Assembly: GCA_903874585.1 (NCBI GenBank)
Contig: CAIQSY010000015.1
Span: forward strand, 1 to 7,973
Direction: 5' to 3'
DNA from: an uncultured Chlorobiaceae bacterium
GTDB taxonomy: Bacteria; Bacteroidota; Chlorobiia; Chlorobiales; Chlorobiaceae
Length of the DNA: 7,973 bases
The translations under genes were made by a program, and so were the position numbers. Under the pieces are notes generated by a model. That model did no database searches. It worked only from the letters and a program-made list of their open reading frames with translations, and had not been told where the DNA came from. Positions 6,186-7,973 of this stretch are shown in pieces (position 1 is the first letter of the stretch; every line of letters starts with the position of its first letter).

Positions 6186-7409
6186 ATGATAGATAACAAA
6201 GTACTTCCAATTACTGACGACGTAACATGGATAGGTGTCTTAGATCCAGGTCTTATTACTTTCGATATCGTTATGGAGACGAAATATGGGACGACCTACA
6301 ACTCATATTTCATCAATGCGGATAAAAAAACGGTTGTTGAAACCTCCAAAGAGAAATTCTGGCCTGAATATTTAGCTAAAATTCAGCAAATGACCGATCC
6401 AGCAGAGATTGAATACATTATTGTTGATCATACCGAACCGGATCACTCAGGAAACGTCCGCAATCTTCTTGCAGTAGCACCAAACGCCACTATTGTTGGA
6501 AGTGGTAATGCCATCAAATTTCTTAGAGATCAAACGGGACACGATTTTAAATCGCTCATCGTCAAAACGGGTGATACTTTAAGCTTAGGGAACAAAACGC
6601 TTCATTTTATTAATGCACCTAACCTGCACTGGCCTGATACCATTTACACTTGGTTAGAAGAGGATCGTGTACTCTTTACCTGCGACTCATTTGGAGCACA
6701 CTTCTGCCATGAAGCCATGTATGATGATGTAGTTGGTGATTTTGACAGCTCATTTACCTACTATTTTGATGCTATTCTCAAACCTTTCAGTAAATACATG
6801 ATTCAAGCAATCGAAAAAATCAGCACGCTTGATATCAAGGTTATTTGCCCTGGACATGGACCAATTTTACGCTCACATTGGAAAAAATATGTTGATCTCT
6901 CGTTGCAGTACGCCAATACAGCGATTGCATTACCGAATGAAAAAAACATTTTGATTGCATACGTTTCAGCGTATGAAAATACCACCTTGATGGCTGAAAA
7001 AATTGCCGAAGGTCTTCGCCAATCATGTGATTTCCAAGTCAATATTTGCGATATTGAGCATATAAGTTCACACGAACTTGAGGAAAAAATTGCCCATTGT
7101 ACTGGAATTATTGTAGGATCGCCAACCATCAATCAAAATATCCTGCCACAAATCTATAATCTCTTTGCAACCATTAATCCAATACGCGATAAAGGTAAAC
7201 TTGCCGCTGCATTTGGTTCTTACGGATGGAGTGGAGAAGCCTCAAAAATGATTGAGGCAAATTTCACCATGCTGAAGCTCAAGGTGTTTGAACAGAATTT
7301 AATGGTGAAATTCAAACCACATGAGCCTGAGTTTGAGAAATGTAATGCCTTTGGTAAAGCATTTGCAGACAAAATGATAGAGATGTATCAGTTGAGCTGC
7401 TTCATCTGA
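6186..7409 (+). CDS. fprA: A-type flavoprotein (flavodiiron protein), O2/NO reductase
   Basis: Cytoplasmic flavodiiron protein that reduces O2 to water (or NO to N2O) using electrons from a rubredoxin or similar donor; in an anaerobic phototroph the likely job is oxygen protection. The 407-residue length is typical of the two-domain class A form. The N-terminal metallo-beta-lactamase-like domain has a full diiron ligand set: HTEPDH at 82-87 (His82, Glu84, Asp86), His148 in LHWPD, Asp167 in TCDSFG, and His224 in CPGHGP. A C-terminal flavodoxin domain starts near residue 254, with the FMN phosphate loop VSAYENT at 260-266. No rubredoxin domain is fused and no rubredoxin gene is in the window. 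The ATG at 6186 fits the usual N-terminus, but no clear Shine-Dalgarno precedes it. The 148-base gap upstream suggests its own promoter. Whether O2 or NO is the main substrate cannot be read from the sequence. Confidence 0.94.
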   Translation: MIDNKVLPITDDVTWIGVLDPGLITFDIVMETKYGTTYNSYFINADKKTVVETSKEKFWPEYLAKIQQMTDPAEIEYIIVDHTEPDHSGNVRNLLAVAPNATIVGSGNAIKFLRDQTGHDFKSLIVKTGDTLSLGNKTLHFINAPNLHWPDTIYTWLEEDRVLFTCDSFGAHFCHEAMYDDVVGDFDSSFTYYFDAILKPFSKYMIQAIEKISTLDIKVICPGHGPILRSHWKKYVDLSLQYANTAIALPNEKNILIAYVSAYENTTLMAEKIAEGLRQSCDFQVNICDIEHISSHELEEKIAHCTGIIVGSPTINQNILPQIYNLFATINPIRDKGKLAAAFGSYGWSGEASKMIEANFTMLKLKVFEQNLMVKFKPHEPEFEKCNAFGKAFADKMIEMYQLSCFI

Positions 7410-7423
7410 AGAGCAGAAGAGTG

Positions 7424-7439
7424 ATACCAAAAATGGTAT
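7424..7439. repeat. Small inverted repeat after fprA
   Basis: ATACCA and TGGTAT form perfect 6-base arms around AAAA, 15 bases after the fprA stop, followed by an A-rich stretch. The stem is too weak to be a terminator on the plus strand; it may simply stabilise the 3' end upstream of the larger hairpin. Confidence 0.35.
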
Positions 7440-7459
7440 AAAAATAAAATATGAGAAAC

Positions 7460-7492
7460 AAAAGAGCTGCAGGAATCACCTGCGGCTCTTTT
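7460..7492. terminator. Shared bidirectional intrinsic terminator of fprA and the DUF721 gene
   Basis: Two 14-base arms (7460-7473 and 7479-7492) enclose the loop AATCA. The arms AAAAGAGCTGCAGG and CCTGCGGCTCTTTT pair throughout, with one position (T7468 with G7484) that is a G-U wobble in the plus-strand transcript and an A-C mismatch in the minus-strand one. An A-run on one side and a T-run on the other make it usable in both directions. It sits 50 bases after the fprA stop and one base from the stop codon of the converging gene. Confidence 0.85.
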
Positions 7493-7493
7493 G

Positions 7494-7787
7494 TTATCGA
7501 AAAATAATATCGTTAACAATTTGCTGCTCCAACGCTTGATTTAGCTTGCCAATAATATCACGTTTACGGTAGTTAAGTTCCATACGCCATGACGGATTCT
7601 TGACACGAATAAAGAGTTGACCATCAGAAAATCGCTCTAAAAATGTTGCATTTGCAATCGTATCGCCCACCACACTATTCCAAACTTGAAGAGTTTTAAA
7701 TTGTTGACGAGCCTCTTCTAACCCTAAAAAATGGCATAAATCAACAACAATTGTGGAAATTTTTTTTGGATCTTTTGTTCTCGACAT
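7494..7787 (-). CDS. DUF721 / DciA-like protein (putative replicative helicase loader)
   Basis: Small protein of the DUF721 family, to which DciA belongs. DciA helps load the replicative helicase DnaB in most bacteria that lack DnaC or DnaI. The 97-residue product has the family pattern: an N-terminal helix ending in FLGLEEA, VWNSVVG at 35-41, then IANATFL, DGQLFIRV, the NPSWRMEL block (Trp67) and a C-terminal LNQALEQQIVNDIIFR. It lacks the long extra domain of some DciA proteins, so it is a core-domain form. ATG at 7787 is chosen; TTG at 7820 would add 11 residues, and neither has a good Shine-Dalgarno at normal spacing. The gene converges on fprA and shares its terminator. In many bacteria DUF721 genes follow recF near dnaA, but no recF can be confirmed here. 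Family membership is fairly sure; the helicase-loading role is inferred. Confidence 0.8.
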   Translation of the reverse strand: MSRTKDPKKISTIVVDLCHFLGLEEARQQFKTLQVWNSVVGDTIANATFLERFSDGQLFIRVKNPSWRMELNYRKRDIIGKLNQALEQQIVNDIIFR

Positions 7788-7860
7788 GGTGATGTGAAGT
7801 GGCCCCTTCGAGTCAGACAATAAAAAGGCGAGTTTAAGTTGGTAACCAGCCCTGATTCAT

Positions 7861-7878
7861 ACAGCGGAAAGGCGCTGT
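7861..7878. repeat. Short GC-rich hairpin upstream of the DUF721 gene
   Basis: ACAGCG and CGCTGT form perfect arms around GAAAGG, in the gap between the DUF721 gene and the partial gene at the window end. No T-run follows on the minus strand, so it is not a standard intrinsic terminator. It could be an RNA structure in the leader of the DUF721 message or a transcript end of the upstream gene. Confidence 0.35.
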
Positions 7879-7898
7879 CCCTTGATACCATAGCCATC

Positions 7899-7973
7899 TC
7901 ATTCTTCGGAAAGCTTGTTCTTCTCACCATACTTGTCAACTATCCTTGCACCACCTCCGCTGGCTGCTTGGTA
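7899..7973 (-). CDS. Possible C-terminus of an unidentified minus-strand gene, partial
   Basis: Of the three minus-strand frames entering at the right edge, only this one stays open for more than a dozen codons. It gives 24 residues containing YQAASGGGARIVDKYGE and ending NKLSEE, then TGA at 7901-7899. The charged tail looks like a protein end, but 24 residues are too few to name a family. recF would be the classical upstream neighbour of a DUF721 gene, but nothing in these residues lets me recognise RecF. It is 111 bases from the chosen start of the DUF721 gene. It may be non-coding. Confidence 0.35.
   Translation of the reverse strand, partial: YQAASGGGARIVDKYGEKNKLSEE

Noticed and set aside
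6092..6196. 34-codon frame overlapping the fprA start
   Set aside because: There is no clear ribosome binding site, the composition is unremarkable, and it overlaps fprA in another frame; it is probably chance.
7724..7939. 71-codon minus-strand frame overlapping the DUF721 gene and the window-end tail
   Set aside because: It is out of frame with the DUF721 protein, which has clear family blocks, and the product has no recognisable features.

Overview
The window looks like a piece of the chromosome of a low-GC green sulfur bacterium (Chlorobiaceae). The evidence is a flavocytochrome c sulfide dehydrogenase pair (fccA-fccB) of the Chlorobium type, with a single-haem cytochrome subunit and a Tat-exported flavoprotein, next to housekeeping genes in an AT-rich context. 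Chlorobium chlorochromatii or a relative would fit, but the genus assignment is an inference.

Layout, left to right. 1-1237 (minus strand): fccB, cut by the window edge, preceded in its operon by fccA; together they form the periplasmic sulfide-oxidising flavocytochrome. 1238-1623: an AT-rich divergent intergenic region holding several small dyads, a 26-codon reading frame with a twin-arginine start, and a perfect 16-bp chromosomal parS site directly in front of mnmG. 1624-3489 (plus): mnmG (gidA), a tRNA wobble-uridine modification enzyme. 3490-3661: a gap with a second parS site that has a perfect 14-bp core. 3662-6037 (plus): a family B DNA polymerase with intact exonuclease and polymerase motifs. 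6186-7409 (plus): an FprA-type flavodiiron protein, an O2/NO reductase. 7460-7492: a strong hairpin that probably serves as a shared terminator. 7494-7787 (minus): a small DUF721/DciA-like protein. 7788-7973: a short unassigned stretch with a hairpin and the likely C-terminus of another minus-strand gene.

The genes do not form one pathway. fccAB serves sulfide-dependent photosynthetic electron flow, the flavodiiron protein protects an anaerobe from oxygen, and mnmG, polB and dciA are information-processing genes. What stands out is the pair of ParB-binding parS sites about 1.96 kb apart on either side of mnmG. Together with the DciA-like gene, it suggests a position in the origin-proximal, chromosome-segregation part of the genome. 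In lines counted by eye the plus strand tends to carry more C than G, both left of parS and across most of the plus-strand genes. This suggests that the origin is not inside the window but lies to its right, and that mnmG, polB and fprA are encoded against the fork.

No clearly new multi-gene system is visible. The parS pair and the twin-arginine mini-ORF are the observations most worth following up.
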